Shown here in pieces: positions 44,755-53,694 of a DNA stretch of 64,000 nucleotides (its first letter is position 1; each line of letters opens with the position of its first letter). The notes under the pieces are model-generated. The model saw only the letters and a list, made by a program, of their open reading frames with translations, ran no database searches and was not told the DNA's origin. Where the stretch lies: NCBI RefSeq assembly GCF_947490415.1, contig NZ_CANLGX010000004.1, positions 62,001 through 126,000 on the forward strand. Reading direction: 5' to 3'. This DNA comes from an uncultured Eudoraea sp. (GTDB lineage Bacteria > Bacteroidota > Bacteroidia > Flavobacteriales > Flavobacteriaceae). Position numbers and translations under genes: made by a program.

Positions 44755-46194
44755 TCATTCCTGATCAACAAAAAAATCGCTCTTGAACCCTATCAGGTAC
44801 AATTTTTCCTTAGCTCTGGTTACCGCGGTATAGAGCCATCGTAAATATTCACGATCTATTCCATTCGGAAGATAAGGTTGCTCTACAAATACAGTATTCC
44901 ATTGTCCTCCCTGTGATTTATGGCACGTAATGGCATATGAAAATTTCACCTGCAAGGCATTAAAGTATTTGTTATTCTTTACTCCCAGAAAACGTTTGTA
45001 TTTGGACTTTTCATGAGCATAATCCTTTTGTACTTCCTGATATAACCTATTTCCTTCTTCATAGGACAATGAAGGTGTATCCGCTCTTATTGTATCTAAT
45101 AATAAGACAGTCTCAAACGGCCTTTGGTTCGGATAATCTACCATTTTTACTTTTACCTCCGCAAATTTGAAACCATAGAGTTCCTTAATAGAAAAAATCT
45201 CCAGGATTTCAATAATATCCCCATTTGCAATAAAACCGGCCTCTGAACTGGTCTTTAACCAAAAGTAATTGTTCTTGACAACCATCATATAATCGCCGGG
45301 GGCCAACTCATTTTCCAGGTATAATATTCTGTTTCTTATGTTTTCATTATACAAATTTGCTCTTTTATTTGAGCGAACAATTAGTACTGTCTCTTCCTTC
45401 CCATTTTCCCTGTATGAATTATCAATAGCTTCCTGAATGTCATTACCATCAATTAGTCTTACAATATCTTTATAGGGGTTAACATCAAATCTAAATTCAT
45501 CCAAGTAGCCAGATTGTAATTGTTCCCGCAAATTGGTGGCATTCAGTAATATCCCAGAGTCCTCTGCCTGTCTTACTACTTCATCTAACTCTAAGGTTGT
45601 AACCTCTTTATTATAATTATGAGCTAGTTTTTCGCTGTCCAAAGCAGGGCTGATTTGCAAATGAACCGGTGGCAACTGAGCAGTATCACCAATTAAAATC
45701 AATTTACAATTATGGCCGGAGTACACAAACATCAACAAGTCGTCTAATAGTGAGCCATTTCCAAATAACTTGGAATCTGATGGTGCATCAGGGATCATAG
45801 AAGCTTCATCTACAATAAAAATTGTATCCCTATGCTTGTTTGGTGCAAGTATAAATTTTATGCCTCCCCCACTTTCTTTTTTCGGAAAGTAAATTTTCCG
45901 GTGAATTGTGAAGGCCTGACTTTTGGAATAATTACTCATCACTTTGGCGGCCCTTCCGGTGGGTGCCAGCAGAACTGCCTTCATAGTTGTCTTCCATAAA
46001 TTAGATACTATGTCCCCTACTATGGTTGTTTTACCAGTTCCGGCAAAACCTTTCAACAAATAGACTTCCTCTTTTTTTTCAGATAACACAAAATGTGCCA
46101 GCTGTTGTAAGGCCACTTCTTGTTTTGATGTGGGTGTATGAGGAAAGTTATCCTTAAGAAGTTTATAAAAAGAAGGCGCAGTAAGCAATTTCAT
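44755..46194 (-). CDS. RecD-like ATP-dependent DNA helicase
   Basis: A superfamily 1B helicase of 479 residues. Walker A is GFAGTGKTTIV (49-59), followed by a GRAAKVMS-type motif Ia, Walker B IFIVDEASM, motif III GDTAQLPPV and the C-terminal motif with AITCHKSQGGQW and LYTAVTRAKEKLYL. It is much shorter than RecD of the RecBCD enzyme and stands without recB or recC, like the RecD2/Dda-type helicases widespread in Bacteroidota. The role is presumably in DNA repair or replication restart. A possible -7 element (TATATTTG on this strand at 46209-46202) would make the transcript nearly leaderless. Confidence 0.9.
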   Translation of the reverse strand: MKLLTAPSFYKLLKDNFPHTPTSKQEVALQQLAHFVLSEKKEEVYLLKGFAGTGKTTIVGDIVSNLWKTTMKAVLLAPTGRAAKVMSNYSKSQAFTIHRKIYFPKKESGGGIKFILAPNKHRDTIFIVDEASMIPDAPSDSKLFGNGSLLDDLLMFVYSGHNCKLILIGDTAQLPPVHLQISPALDSEKLAHNYNKEVTTLELDEVVRQAEDSGILLNATNLREQLQSGYLDEFRFDVNPYKDIVRLIDGNDIQEAIDNSYRENGKEETVLIVRSNKRANLYNENIRNRILYLENELAPGDYMMVVKNNYFWLKTSSEAGFIANGDIIEILEIFSIKELYGFKFAEVKVKMVDYPNQRPFETVLLLDTIRADTPSLSYEEGNRLYQEVQKDYAHEKSKYKRFLGVKNNKYFNALQVKFSYAITCHKSQGGQWNTVFVEQPYLPNGIDREYLRWLYTAVTRAKEKLYLIGFKSDFFVDQE

Positions 46195-46298
46195 AAGCCT
46201 TCAAATATAAAGAGGATTTTTGCGACAAAACCTTTTACGATTAAAAAAAAATTGTAGATTTGTGAAGACCAGTTAAAGATAATTAATACCAGTTAAAA

Positions 46299-46949
46299 AT
46301 GAAAACCATACTTCAGATAGTACTTTGGATAATTTGCGTAGGACTTGGATACCTAATCTATAGATCTGTAACGGGACCTATTGAGTTCAAAAAGGTAAAG
46401 GAAGAACGTTTTTCTAAAGTAATTTCCAATTTAAAGGACATCAGAGATTCTCAGGAAGCTTACAGGACAGTTAATGGAAAATTTGCCAACGACTTTAATA
46501 GTCTTATAACTTTTGTGGATACCGGAAAATATACAATAACTCAACAAAGAGACTCTTCATATATGGAGTTCGACAAGGTTTATGGAATTGATCTTTTAAG
46601 AGAAGTAACCATTATTGATACCCTGGGTTTTGTTTCCGTAAAGGATTCCTTATTTAAAGGCGATGATCGCTATAAAAGCATGATGAATGTTCCTTACGCT
46701 CAAGGTGGAGAAACATTTGAAATGAAAGCTGAAATTGTTGATAAGGGAGGCTACAAGGCTCCGGTTTTTGAAGCCAAAGTTAAAAAGGATATTATTTTAT
46801 ACGACCAACCTAGGGATCTTATGGCCAGGGAAAATGCTCAAATAAGTGTTGAAGAAGTAAACGGACCAGAAATTAGAGTAGGTTCGCTTACAGATGTAAG
46901 TACCAATGGTAACTGGCCCCCTATTTATGACAAAAAAGGAGATCAATAA
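46299..46949 (+). CDS. Membrane-anchored protein of unknown function
   Basis: This 216-residue protein has one N-terminal membrane helix (about 5-22) without a cleavage site, then a charged helical part and a beta-rich domain. I do not recognise the family, but the gene order with DUF3822 and rsmD is one I associate with flavobacteria. TAGATTTG at 46255-46262 fits the -7 consensus. The C-terminal 22 bp overlap the start of the DUF3822 gene, suggesting coupled translation. The soluble part should face the periplasm given the short cytoplasmic N-terminus. Confidence 0.8.
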   Translation: MKTILQIVLWIICVGLGYLIYRSVTGPIEFKKVKEERFSKVISNLKDIRDSQEAYRTVNGKFANDFNSLITFVDTGKYTITQQRDSSYMEFDKVYGIDLLREVTIIDTLGFVSVKDSLFKGDDRYKSMMNVPYAQGGETFEMKAEIVDKGGYKAPVFEAKVKKDIILYDQPRDLMARENAQISVEEVNGPEIRVGSLTDVSTNGNWPPIYDKKGDQ

Positions 46950-47748
46950 CAATATTGAAAATTTTCATAAATTGTCCATTCAGGTTAGCTTGAATGGACT
47001 TTCTTTTTGTATCGTGGACACTATAGCCAACACGATCAAACATTACAAGCGGCGTAACTTTGGTAAAGAGTTAAGCCCTTATGAGATGCTAAAGGAATTA
47101 AAACAGCTCTTTAGAGAAATACAACTTGAAGATTATTCCTTTACAGAGGTCGTGGTTATCCATAGAAATAATCTCTTTAGCCTTGTTCCTAAGCCATTAT
47201 TTGATAAAGCCGAACTTGCCAACTATCTTAAGTTTAATGTCAAAATACTCGCCAATGATCTGGTTGAATACGATGAGATTGATAGTTACGATCTGGTAAA
47301 TGTTTATGTACCTTTTGTAAATATCAACAATTACATTTATGATCTTTTTGGGGAATTTGAATTCATGCACCATGGGACAGTTATGGTTCAATCCTTATTA
47401 AATTCCCACAGCAATGGAAATGAGCCTATTTGTTATGTGCATGTAGCCGATAAGCAGATGGATATTACAGTACTCACTCAAAAGCAATTATTATTCTTTA
47501 ATAGTTTTCAATTTAGCACCAAGGAAGATTTTATTTATTACCTCCTTTTTACCTTAGAACAATTAAAACTGAATACGGAAACCATAAAATTGAGGCTTTT
47601 CGGTGCGGTCGATATGGGCGATGAGCTTTACAATATTGCTTATGAATATATACAGCATATTTCATTATTTATTCCACCCAGCGACATTTATTCAACTGAA
47701 GAGTTTGATAAGGAAACAGTGGATTTTACAGTACTAAACGCTCTTTAA
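46927..47748 (+). CDS. DUF3822 family protein
   Basis: The protein has about 273 residues from the ATG at 46927 (MTKKEINNNIENFHKLSIQV); an upstream in-frame ATG at 46906 is less likely. The pattern of short strands (LSIQVSLNGLSFCIVD, CYVHVADKQMDITVL) fits the DUF3822 family, which is found in Bacteroidota directly upstream of rsmD, as here. The function is unknown, although the association suggests something linked to that gene or simply a stable operon. It overlaps both neighbours: 23 bp with the previous gene and one base with rsmD (TAATG). Confidence 0.85.
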   Translation: MTKKEINNNIENFHKLSIQVSLNGLSFCIVDTIANTIKHYKRRNFGKELSPYEMLKELKQLFREIQLEDYSFTEVVVIHRNNLFSLVPKPLFDKAELANYLKFNVKILANDLVEYDEIDSYDLVNVYVPFVNINNYIYDLFGEFEFMHHGTVMVQSLLNSHSNGNEPICYVHVADKQMDITVLTQKQLLFFNSFQFSTKEDFIYYLLFTLEQLKLNTETIKLRLFGAVDMGDELYNIAYEYIQHISLFIPPSDIYSTEEFDKETVDFTVLNAL

Positions 47749-48299
47749 TGCGCATTATCTCCGGTTCACATAAAGGCCGCCGTATCATGGCCCCCAAGGG
47801 ACTGCCTGTACGTCCCACTACTGACATGGCCAAAGAAGCTTTATTCAATATCTTAAATAACAACTATTATTTTGAGGATCTAGAAGTATTGGACTTATTT
47901 TCTGGGACGGGGAATATAAGTTTCGAATTTGCCTCCAGAGGCAGCAGGGAAATTGTGGCTGTTGATAAAGATTACAGATGTATTAAGTTTATCGCAAAAA
48001 TGGCCAATGAACTTGGCTTTAATATTTCTGCTATTAAAAGTGATGTTTTTAAGTTTATTGAAAAAGTAAAGCTGAATTTTGATGTCATATTTGTTGATCC
48101 TCCTTATAGTTTTACCTTCGAAGATTGTTCCAGGATTGCTTCAATTGTTTTTGAAAGACAATTATTAAATAAAAATGGGATTTTAATAATAGAGCATTCC
48201 AAACACACCGATTTATCTGTTGTTGAAAATTTTAAATACATGAAGAAATACGGAGGGAGTATTTTTAGTTTTTTTGAATCAAATGAATCTATGGAATAA
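47748..48299 (+). CDS. rsmD: 16S rRNA (guanine-N2) methyltransferase RsmD
   Basis: RsmD methylates G966 of 16S rRNA on the assembled 30S subunit. The 183-residue protein has the family start MRIISGSHKGRRI, the SAM-binding VLDLFSGTGNISFE (47-60) and the catalytic DPPY motif (117-120). Its start overlaps the stop of the DUF3822 gene by one base. A bidirectional terminator separates it from the RNase P RNA gene on the opposite strand. Confidence 0.95.
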   Translation: MRIISGSHKGRRIMAPKGLPVRPTTDMAKEALFNILNNNYYFEDLEVLDLFSGTGNISFEFASRGSREIVAVDKDYRCIKFIAKMANELGFNISAIKSDVFKFIEKVKLNFDVIFVDPPYSFTFEDCSRIASIVFERQLLNKNGILIIEHSKHTDLSVVENFKYMKKYGGSIFSFFESNESME

Positions 48300-48300
48300 A

Positions 48301-48354
48301 AAAATCCCTCACTCTTAGATCCAAAATAGACCTTATAGAACAAGGGAGTTTTTC
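48301..48354. terminator. Probable bidirectional terminator between rsmD and rnpB
   Basis: A-run and TCCCT (48305-48309) face AGGGA (48343-48347) and a T-run, with one mismatch in the outer stem and a long internal loop. It could end both rsmD (+) and rnpB (-). Confidence 0.45.
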
Positions 48355-48356
48355 TA

Positions 48357-48669
48357 AAAGCAGGTCATAAGCCGGATTCTGTAAGGCCTCAAAGAGACCT
48401 CCTTATCATTTATCTGGACTAAAGGTTACCCCAAAGTTCTAACCGCCTACCCTTCAGCTTGAACGTGCAGTCCTCAAACGCTGATTTACATGACGTTTCA
48501 CCGCATAGAGTTTACCTGATTTCACTACAGCATTACCTGTACTTGCTTTCTGTTGCACTTGTCCTTCTTCCGCACATGGCGGAAGAGACGGGCGTTACCC
48601 GCTATGCTGCACTATGGTGTCCGGACTTTCCTCACTAACATAAACTGTTAGCGCGATAAGGGGACCTGT
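48357..48669 (-). ncRNA. rnpB: RNase P RNA, bacterial type A-like
   Basis: On the minus strand this holds the hallmarks of RNase P RNA: the conserved core GAGGAAAGTCCGGAC (complement of 48619-48633) near the 5' end and ACAGAATCCGGCTTAT (complement of 48367-48382) at the 3' end, which pair to form P4 and closing helices. This catalytic RNA removes 5' leaders from pre-tRNAs. Length of about 313 nt is normal. A -7 element TACCTTTG on this strand (48683-48676) places the transcript start near 48669. The ends given are estimates. Confidence 0.93.
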
Positions 48670-48675
48670 TTAGTG

Positions 48676-48711
48676 CAAAGGTACGATATCCCTTTTAGGC
48701 TTAAAAACAAA
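48676..48711 (-). promoter_or_regulatory. Probable rnpB promoter
   Basis: Minus-strand TACCTTTG (48683-48676) fits TAnnTTTG exactly; a TTTG at 48711-48708 lies 24 bases upstream, wider than the usual 19-21. Confidence 0.5.
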
Positions 48712-48944
48712 TACGGCTCTATTCATACTTTGATTTGTCTTCATATATGCTATTTCAAATCCTGACATGGAAATAATAATGAATATTTTGGCCTTTACAC
48801 CCTTGGTCAATAGTTCTGTCAGAAAACAATTGTTGATAAAAACTGGGCATATAGTTCCAAATTAAACGCCAGAATTGACGGCTATTTCTATATTTGTATA
48901 TCACAGAGTAGACGTTTATATTTAGCCTACAAAACCTTATTTAA

Positions 48945-50759
48945 TTGGAACCTTTTATTGTATCGGCCCGTAAGTACAGACCCAAAACCTTCAAGGATGT
49001 TGTGGGCCAGGAAGCCATTACAAATACTTTGCTGAATGCAATAGATAATAACCATCTGGCTCAAGCGCTTTTATTCTGTGGCCCCAGAGGAGTAGGAAAG
49101 ACTACATGCGCACGGATTTTGGCCAAACAGATTAACCAGGACGGTACAGAAAAAGAAGATGAAGATTTTGCATTCAATATTTTTGAACTGGATGCGGCAT
49201 CGAATAATTCTGTTGATGATATCAGGAGCTTGATAGACCAGGTGCGAATACCACCTCAGGTTGGAAAATACAAAGTATATATCATTGATGAGGTACATAT
49301 GCTGTCTCAATCCGCGTTTAATGCATTTTTAAAAACACTGGAAGAACCACCTAAACATGCTATTTTTATTTTAGCTACTACAGAAAAACACAAGATTATA
49401 CCCACCATATTATCGCGTTGCCAGATCTTTGACTTTAAACGTATAACCGTTAAGGATGCCGCTGAGTATCTCAAATATATTGCCGAGCAACAAGGTATTG
49501 AAGCAGAGGATGATGCACTTCACATTATAGCCCAGAAGGCAGATGGCGCTATGAGAGATGCATTATCTATTTTTGACCGGGTAGTTAGTTTCTCCGGAAA
49601 AAATCTTACCAGAGCGGCTGTAACTGAGAATTTAAATGTTCTGGATTACGATACATATTTTGCCACTACAGATTTAATTCTGGAGCATAACATCCCTCAA
49701 TTATTAGTTTTGTACAATCAAACGCTCGCTAAAGGCTTTGAGGGACATCATTTTATTAGCGGTCTGGCTTCACATTTCAGAGACCTTTTGGTTTGCAGGC
49801 ATAAAGACACTATCGCCCTTTTGGAAGTTGGAGAAAAGGCTAAAAAAAAGTATCTGGAGCAATCTAAAAAAACTTCTGAATCCTTTTTATTAAGAGGGAT
49901 AACTATTGCAAATGAATGTGACCTTAACTACAAAGCCAGTAAAAACCATAGATTATTGGTTGAGTTAACCTTAATGAAATTAGCCTCCATAGATTTTAAT
50001 GGTGAAAAAAAAAATCTTGAAAACCTCAGTTCCACCTGGAATGGTGAAATTCAATTAATACCGACTTCGTTTTTTATTGATACTATACCCGCTAACCAGG
50101 CTCCGGAACCTCTGGAATCGGGGAATATGTTGGAGGAAATCAAAACAGTCATACCTAAAGAGAAGGAAGTCGAAGTCCGGGAACAGGCGGAATTTCCCGA
50201 AACGGAAAAAATTGAAAAACAGCCACTTACATCCATTATGTCGGAAGAAGTATTGGTATCAGATCCTAACAAAAACATTAGGATTAAGGAGCGATCCAAA
50301 AGAATTTCGGGATTGTCAATATCCAGTTTAAAGGCGAAAAAAGAACATCAGCTTAAAAGGATAGAGGTCGTAATTGATGAGGATGAACTGCCTAAAGAAA
50401 GTTTTGAAAAAGAAGAATTATTAAAACATTGGGGAAATTATATTCAAAAATTAGACGAAGCAGGTAAAAAGATTATGGCTTCTAATCTACGTTCCGACCA
50501 ACCTAAAATAGTTGATGAATCGCAAATATGGATTGAGCTGCCCAATGGTACAATGAAAAAAGAAATTGAAAGGGAACAATATCAACTTTTGAAATTTCTA
50601 AGAAAGCAGCTTAACAATTATAGTATTGAGTTGAAAATAACCGTCAATGACGAAATTGCCAAAAAATTTGCCTATACACCTGAAGAGAAGTATCAAAAAC
50701 TAAGGGAAATAAACCCTGCGATTGATCTCCTAAGAAAGGAGTTTGATTTAGACCTTTGA
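48945..50759 (+). CDS. dnaX: DNA polymerase III subunit gamma/tau
   Basis: The clamp-loader ATPase of 604 residues. It starts with TTG at 48945, giving MEPFIVSARKYRPKTF, the family N-terminus. Walker A is GPRGVGKTT (46-54), Walker B VYIIDEVHM, and the SRC sensor is in TILSRCQIF. The zinc-binding cysteine module present in E. coli between Walker A and B is absent: the segment here reads AKQINQDGTEKEDEDFAF. The part after about 370 is the variable tau-like extension. The last codons overlap by 12 bp with the end of a convergent gene. No programmed frameshift signal was identified. Confidence 0.95.
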   Translation: MEPFIVSARKYRPKTFKDVVGQEAITNTLLNAIDNNHLAQALLFCGPRGVGKTTCARILAKQINQDGTEKEDEDFAFNIFELDAASNNSVDDIRSLIDQVRIPPQVGKYKVYIIDEVHMLSQSAFNAFLKTLEEPPKHAIFILATTEKHKIIPTILSRCQIFDFKRITVKDAAEYLKYIAEQQGIEAEDDALHIIAQKADGAMRDALSIFDRVVSFSGKNLTRAAVTENLNVLDYDTYFATTDLILEHNIPQLLVLYNQTLAKGFEGHHFISGLASHFRDLLVCRHKDTIALLEVGEKAKKKYLEQSKKTSESFLLRGITIANECDLNYKASKNHRLLVELTLMKLASIDFNGEKKNLENLSSTWNGEIQLIPTSFFIDTIPANQAPEPLESGNMLEEIKTVIPKEKEVEVREQAEFPETEKIEKQPLTSIMSEEVLVSDPNKNIRIKERSKRISGLSISSLKAKKEHQLKRIEVVIDEDELPKESFEKEELLKHWGNYIQKLDEAGKKIMASNLRSDQPKIVDESQIWIELPNGTMKKEIEREQYQLLKFLRKQLNNYSIELKITVNDEIAKKFAYTPEEKYQKLREINPAIDLLRKEFDLDL

Positions 50760-51107
50760 TTTATTTACCAATCCTAACCTAAGGGCATAAATCAGCATTA
50801 CTATTGCTACAATAAGCAGCCCTAAAGACTCTCTTCCCCTTTCAATATTGACAATATCTCCATTACCAATAGTTACGCCTTCAAACTTATCTGGCCACAA
50901 AACAAAAGTGCCGATAAAATATATTCCACTTAGAATAAGTGCCACGGTAAAGTTTAATTTACCCAGATAGAAGAACAAAGAAGCTGTAGCAGCAACTCCA
51001 TAGATGGCATACCATAACAAAGCGTCTGGATCATTGTATTGCACATAAGCGGCCCATATGAATAACAATATAAATATTAAGGAAAGATATTTAAACAGGT
51101 TTTTCAT
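50748..51107 (-). CDS. TMEM220-family membrane protein, last gene of the ebo run
   Basis: A 119-residue protein with four hydrophobic segments and the family-like QYNDPDALLWYAIYG after the first helix, as in the TMEM220 family shared by bacteria and animals. Its function is not known. It begins 11 bp after the eboF stop on the same strand, and the next gene beyond is convergent, so it is probably the final gene of the ebo operon. Whether it takes part in ebo function or is only co-transcribed needs comparison across genomes. Confidence 0.82.
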   Translation of the reverse strand: MKNLFKYLSLIFILLFIWAAYVQYNDPDALLWYAIYGVAATASLFFYLGKLNFTVALILSGIYFIGTFVLWPDKFEGVTIGNGDIVNIERGRESLGLLIVAIVMLIYALRLGLVNKSKV

Positions 51108-51118
51108 AATGTAAGATT

Positions 51119-52492
51119 TTAACCGGTTAACTGTTTAGTTATAAGCTGATACACCTCTGTGGATTTAAAAAGTTGCTGTTTTAATGATCCTTTATTATTT
51201 GTTATAAAAACCGGATAATCTGATTGATCTTCAGGTATTCTGCCATGGGAACCCTTTACCAAATTTGCTTTTAGGGGAATTATATTCATTACAGTTCTAA
51301 ATCCGAGTTTCTTTTTTATAAGTTTCAATATCACCTTGAGCATCACAAATTTATCATCCGGATCTGTGAACATTTCTACCGGGTCATAACCAGGCTTTTT
51401 GTGGATATCCACCATATTTGCGTAGTCCGGAGCTTTTGAATCATCCATCCAGAAATAATAAGTAAACCATGAATCTTTATCAGCTATCAACAGCAAATCG
51501 CCACACCTGCTGTGATTTAAATGTGCCTCTTGCAATTCATTATGCGATAACACCCTGTCAATACCTTCAATTCCTTTTAATAACTCCTTTACTTTGCTTT
51601 CAATTGTTGGGTCATTAAGATAAATGTGCGCTATCTGATGATCAGCCACTCCAAAAGCTTTACTGGCGCCTGCATCTAAAAGCTCCAGGCCTCTTTCTTC
51701 CCTGATACTTATTAATCCCTCAGATCGAAGAATACGGTTAATGTGAATTGGTTTGCTTACATCGGTTATACCGTATTCCGAGAGTAGAACGATATTTGTA
51801 TTTTCCTTGTCATAATGACTTACCAGTTTTTTCACAACCTCATCAATTTCATTGAGATCTTTACTGATTTTGGAAAAGTCAATACCATATCTCTGCAAAT
51901 TATAATCCAAATGAGGCAGATAAACTAAAGTAAGTGTAGGATCATGCAATTGGTCTATTCTGATTGCAGCGTCAGCAATCCACTGACTCGACTTCACTGA
52001 TGTTTTGGGACCCCAAAAATTAAATAAAGGGAAAGTCCCTAGTTCTTTTTGTAATTGGTCTCTTAATTCAGGTGGATGTGAATAGACATCAGGGATTTTT
52101 CTGCCATCGGCAAGATAGTTAGGACGAGGCGTAACACTGTAATCCACTGTAGAATACATATTATACCACCAGAAAAGATTAGCACAGGTAAAATTGCTGT
52201 CCAATTGCTTCATCTCATCCCACAACTTGTCACTTTGAGTCAATTTATTGGATTGTCTCCAAAATTTTACTTCACATTCATCCTTAAAATACCATCCGTT
52301 TCCAACAATACCATGTTCTGAAGGCCATTTACCGGTAAGATAAGTTGTTTGAGCAGTGCAGGTGACCGCAGGCAAAACCGGTTCAATTGAGGCTAACTCG
52401 CCTTTTTCCAGAAATGACTTGATAAAAGGCGTATGTTCACCAATTAGTCTATTGGTAAGACCAACAACATTAAGAACGACCGTTTTATTCAT
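51119..52492 (-). CDS. eboF: EboF, alkaline-phosphatase-superfamily protein
   Basis: The 457-residue protein has the fold signature of nucleotide pyrophosphatase/phosphodiesterases: PAVTCTAQTTYLTGKWPSEHG (41-61), with Thr44 at the nucleophile position. Several metal ligands appear changed by my alignment. The first ligand Asp of VxxxDG is Val10 (NVVGL), the DxxxH pair keeps Asp196 but has Gln200, and SDHG reads SEYG (238-241). A His at 285 remains. These changes may be typical of the EboF family, so activity may differ from classical members. No signal peptide is visible. It starts 5 bp after eboE, inside the ebo operon. Confidence 0.85.
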   Translation of the reverse strand: MNKTVVLNVVGLTNRLIGEHTPFIKSFLEKGELASIEPVLPAVTCTAQTTYLTGKWPSEHGIVGNGWYFKDECEVKFWRQSNKLTQSDKLWDEMKQLDSNFTCANLFWWYNMYSTVDYSVTPRPNYLADGRKIPDVYSHPPELRDQLQKELGTFPLFNFWGPKTSVKSSQWIADAAIRIDQLHDPTLTLVYLPHLDYNLQRYGIDFSKISKDLNEIDEVVKKLVSHYDKENTNIVLLSEYGITDVSKPIHINRILRSEGLISIREERGLELLDAGASKAFGVADHQIAHIYLNDPTIESKVKELLKGIEGIDRVLSHNELQEAHLNHSRCGDLLLIADKDSWFTYYFWMDDSKAPDYANMVDIHKKPGYDPVEMFTDPDDKFVMLKVILKLIKKKLGFRTVMNIIPLKANLVKGSHGRIPEDQSDYPVFITNNKGSLKQQLFKSTEVYQLITKQLTG

Positions 52493-52497
52493 GCCTT

Positions 52498-53691
52498 TTA
52501 TAGTTTATCTATTAACCAGTTCATTTCCCTGATTATCGATTCTGAAAGTTCTTTTTTAAGAGAATTTGGAAGTACATCCCAGGTATAAGTCTCAATTTCC
52601 AGGTGTTCTGAAATCAAATTATCTCTGAGAATAGCTATCACCTTCAATATATGATCTTGTGTGGAATATAATTCCTCAAAAGATTCTAGAAAAATGGGAA
52701 CATGAAAATGTGCTCTTAATTCTGAAACATTAGTTTTATTTTTTAGAACAACGGGCAAGTCATTATAAGTCTTAACCCCCTCGCTAGTATTTTCAGTAAC
52801 CTGGTGCAGGTAGGTAGGCTCATCAAATTGCGCCAATGATTCCCATATTTTATCTCTATCGGATGTATCAAATTTAATTTTCAAAGCTGCGCTAACCTGT
52901 ATTTTTCCAATCTTAATTCCAGCATTCTTTAATTTTTCGAAAGTATAGGCGGGCTCTTCATAGGCAAGTGAAAAATGACATATATCATAGCAAAGGGTAC
53001 AATAGCGCAAAACCAAATCTTTCGCCCTTTCTTCGCTCACATCAAGGGTTTTTATTAGTTCCTTTTTCGCAATTGGTAAAAGAAAATTACGGTAGAACGT
53101 TAAAACATCTTCAGTATTCTCAAGCATCCCATCCGGCTCCGGTTCTATATCAAGATGAAGATACTTGGCGGTTCTTTCTTCAAGTTCATGGAGTTTTAAC
53201 ACAAGCTCGGTCAAATGAGTTGCTCCCTTTTCCATGACTGTCTTTTTACTATCCTTGCTACTGTGCCAGTGTTTGTAGCTAATTGGTGATGTGGAAATAC
53301 CCCCAGAAATACCTTCGGGCAAGAGATAAGCCAACTGATCAAATAGTCTTATAGTATAATTGACTCTATCCCTTGTTGTCCAATCGGGTTCATGGACTTT
53401 AGCCTTTACAACTTCATCATGAAAATTTCCATATGGAAAACCATTCATGGTAAATACATAAAGACCGTTTTTAATTAACCAACTTTTAAATTTTGGGAGA
53501 TTATCATTCATAGCAAGCTCTTCACTTGCCTTATTGGATAGTCGCAATCCTATACCAAATAGTTGCCCTTTTGATATTTTATTCTTTATAACCGGCAGGT
53601 ATTCAACTAAACTCTCAAAAGTACTTTCCCAATCCTGTCCCGGATGAATATTAGTGCAATAAGTCAGATGGTATTTATCATCGATCAGCAT
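52498..53691 (-). CDS. eboE: EboE, TIM-barrel metabolite-traffic protein
   Basis: The protein of 397 residues resembles sugar-phosphate isomerase/xylose-isomerase-like TIM barrels and matches the EboE family. Likely metal-site residues are Glu183 (HLDIEPEPD), Asp236 and His239 (CYDICHFS), Gln265 (KIQVSAAL) and His328/His330 (RAHFHVP). The reaction is not known; the family name, metabolite traffic protein, comes from its cluster in cyanobacteria. It lies 3 bp after eboD and 5 bp before eboF. Confidence 0.87.
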   Translation of the reverse strand: MLIDDKYHLTYCTNIHPGQDWESTFESLVEYLPVIKNKISKGQLFGIGLRLSNKASEELAMNDNLPKFKSWLIKNGLYVFTMNGFPYGNFHDEVVKAKVHEPDWTTRDRVNYTIRLFDQLAYLLPEGISGGISTSPISYKHWHSSKDSKKTVMEKGATHLTELVLKLHELEERTAKYLHLDIEPEPDGMLENTEDVLTFYRNFLLPIAKKELIKTLDVSEERAKDLVLRYCTLCYDICHFSLAYEEPAYTFEKLKNAGIKIGKIQVSAALKIKFDTSDRDKIWESLAQFDEPTYLHQVTENTSEGVKTYNDLPVVLKNKTNVSELRAHFHVPIFLESFEELYSTQDHILKVIAILRDNLISEHLEIETYTWDVLPNSLKKELSESIIREMNWLIDKL

Positions 53692-53694
53692 AGT

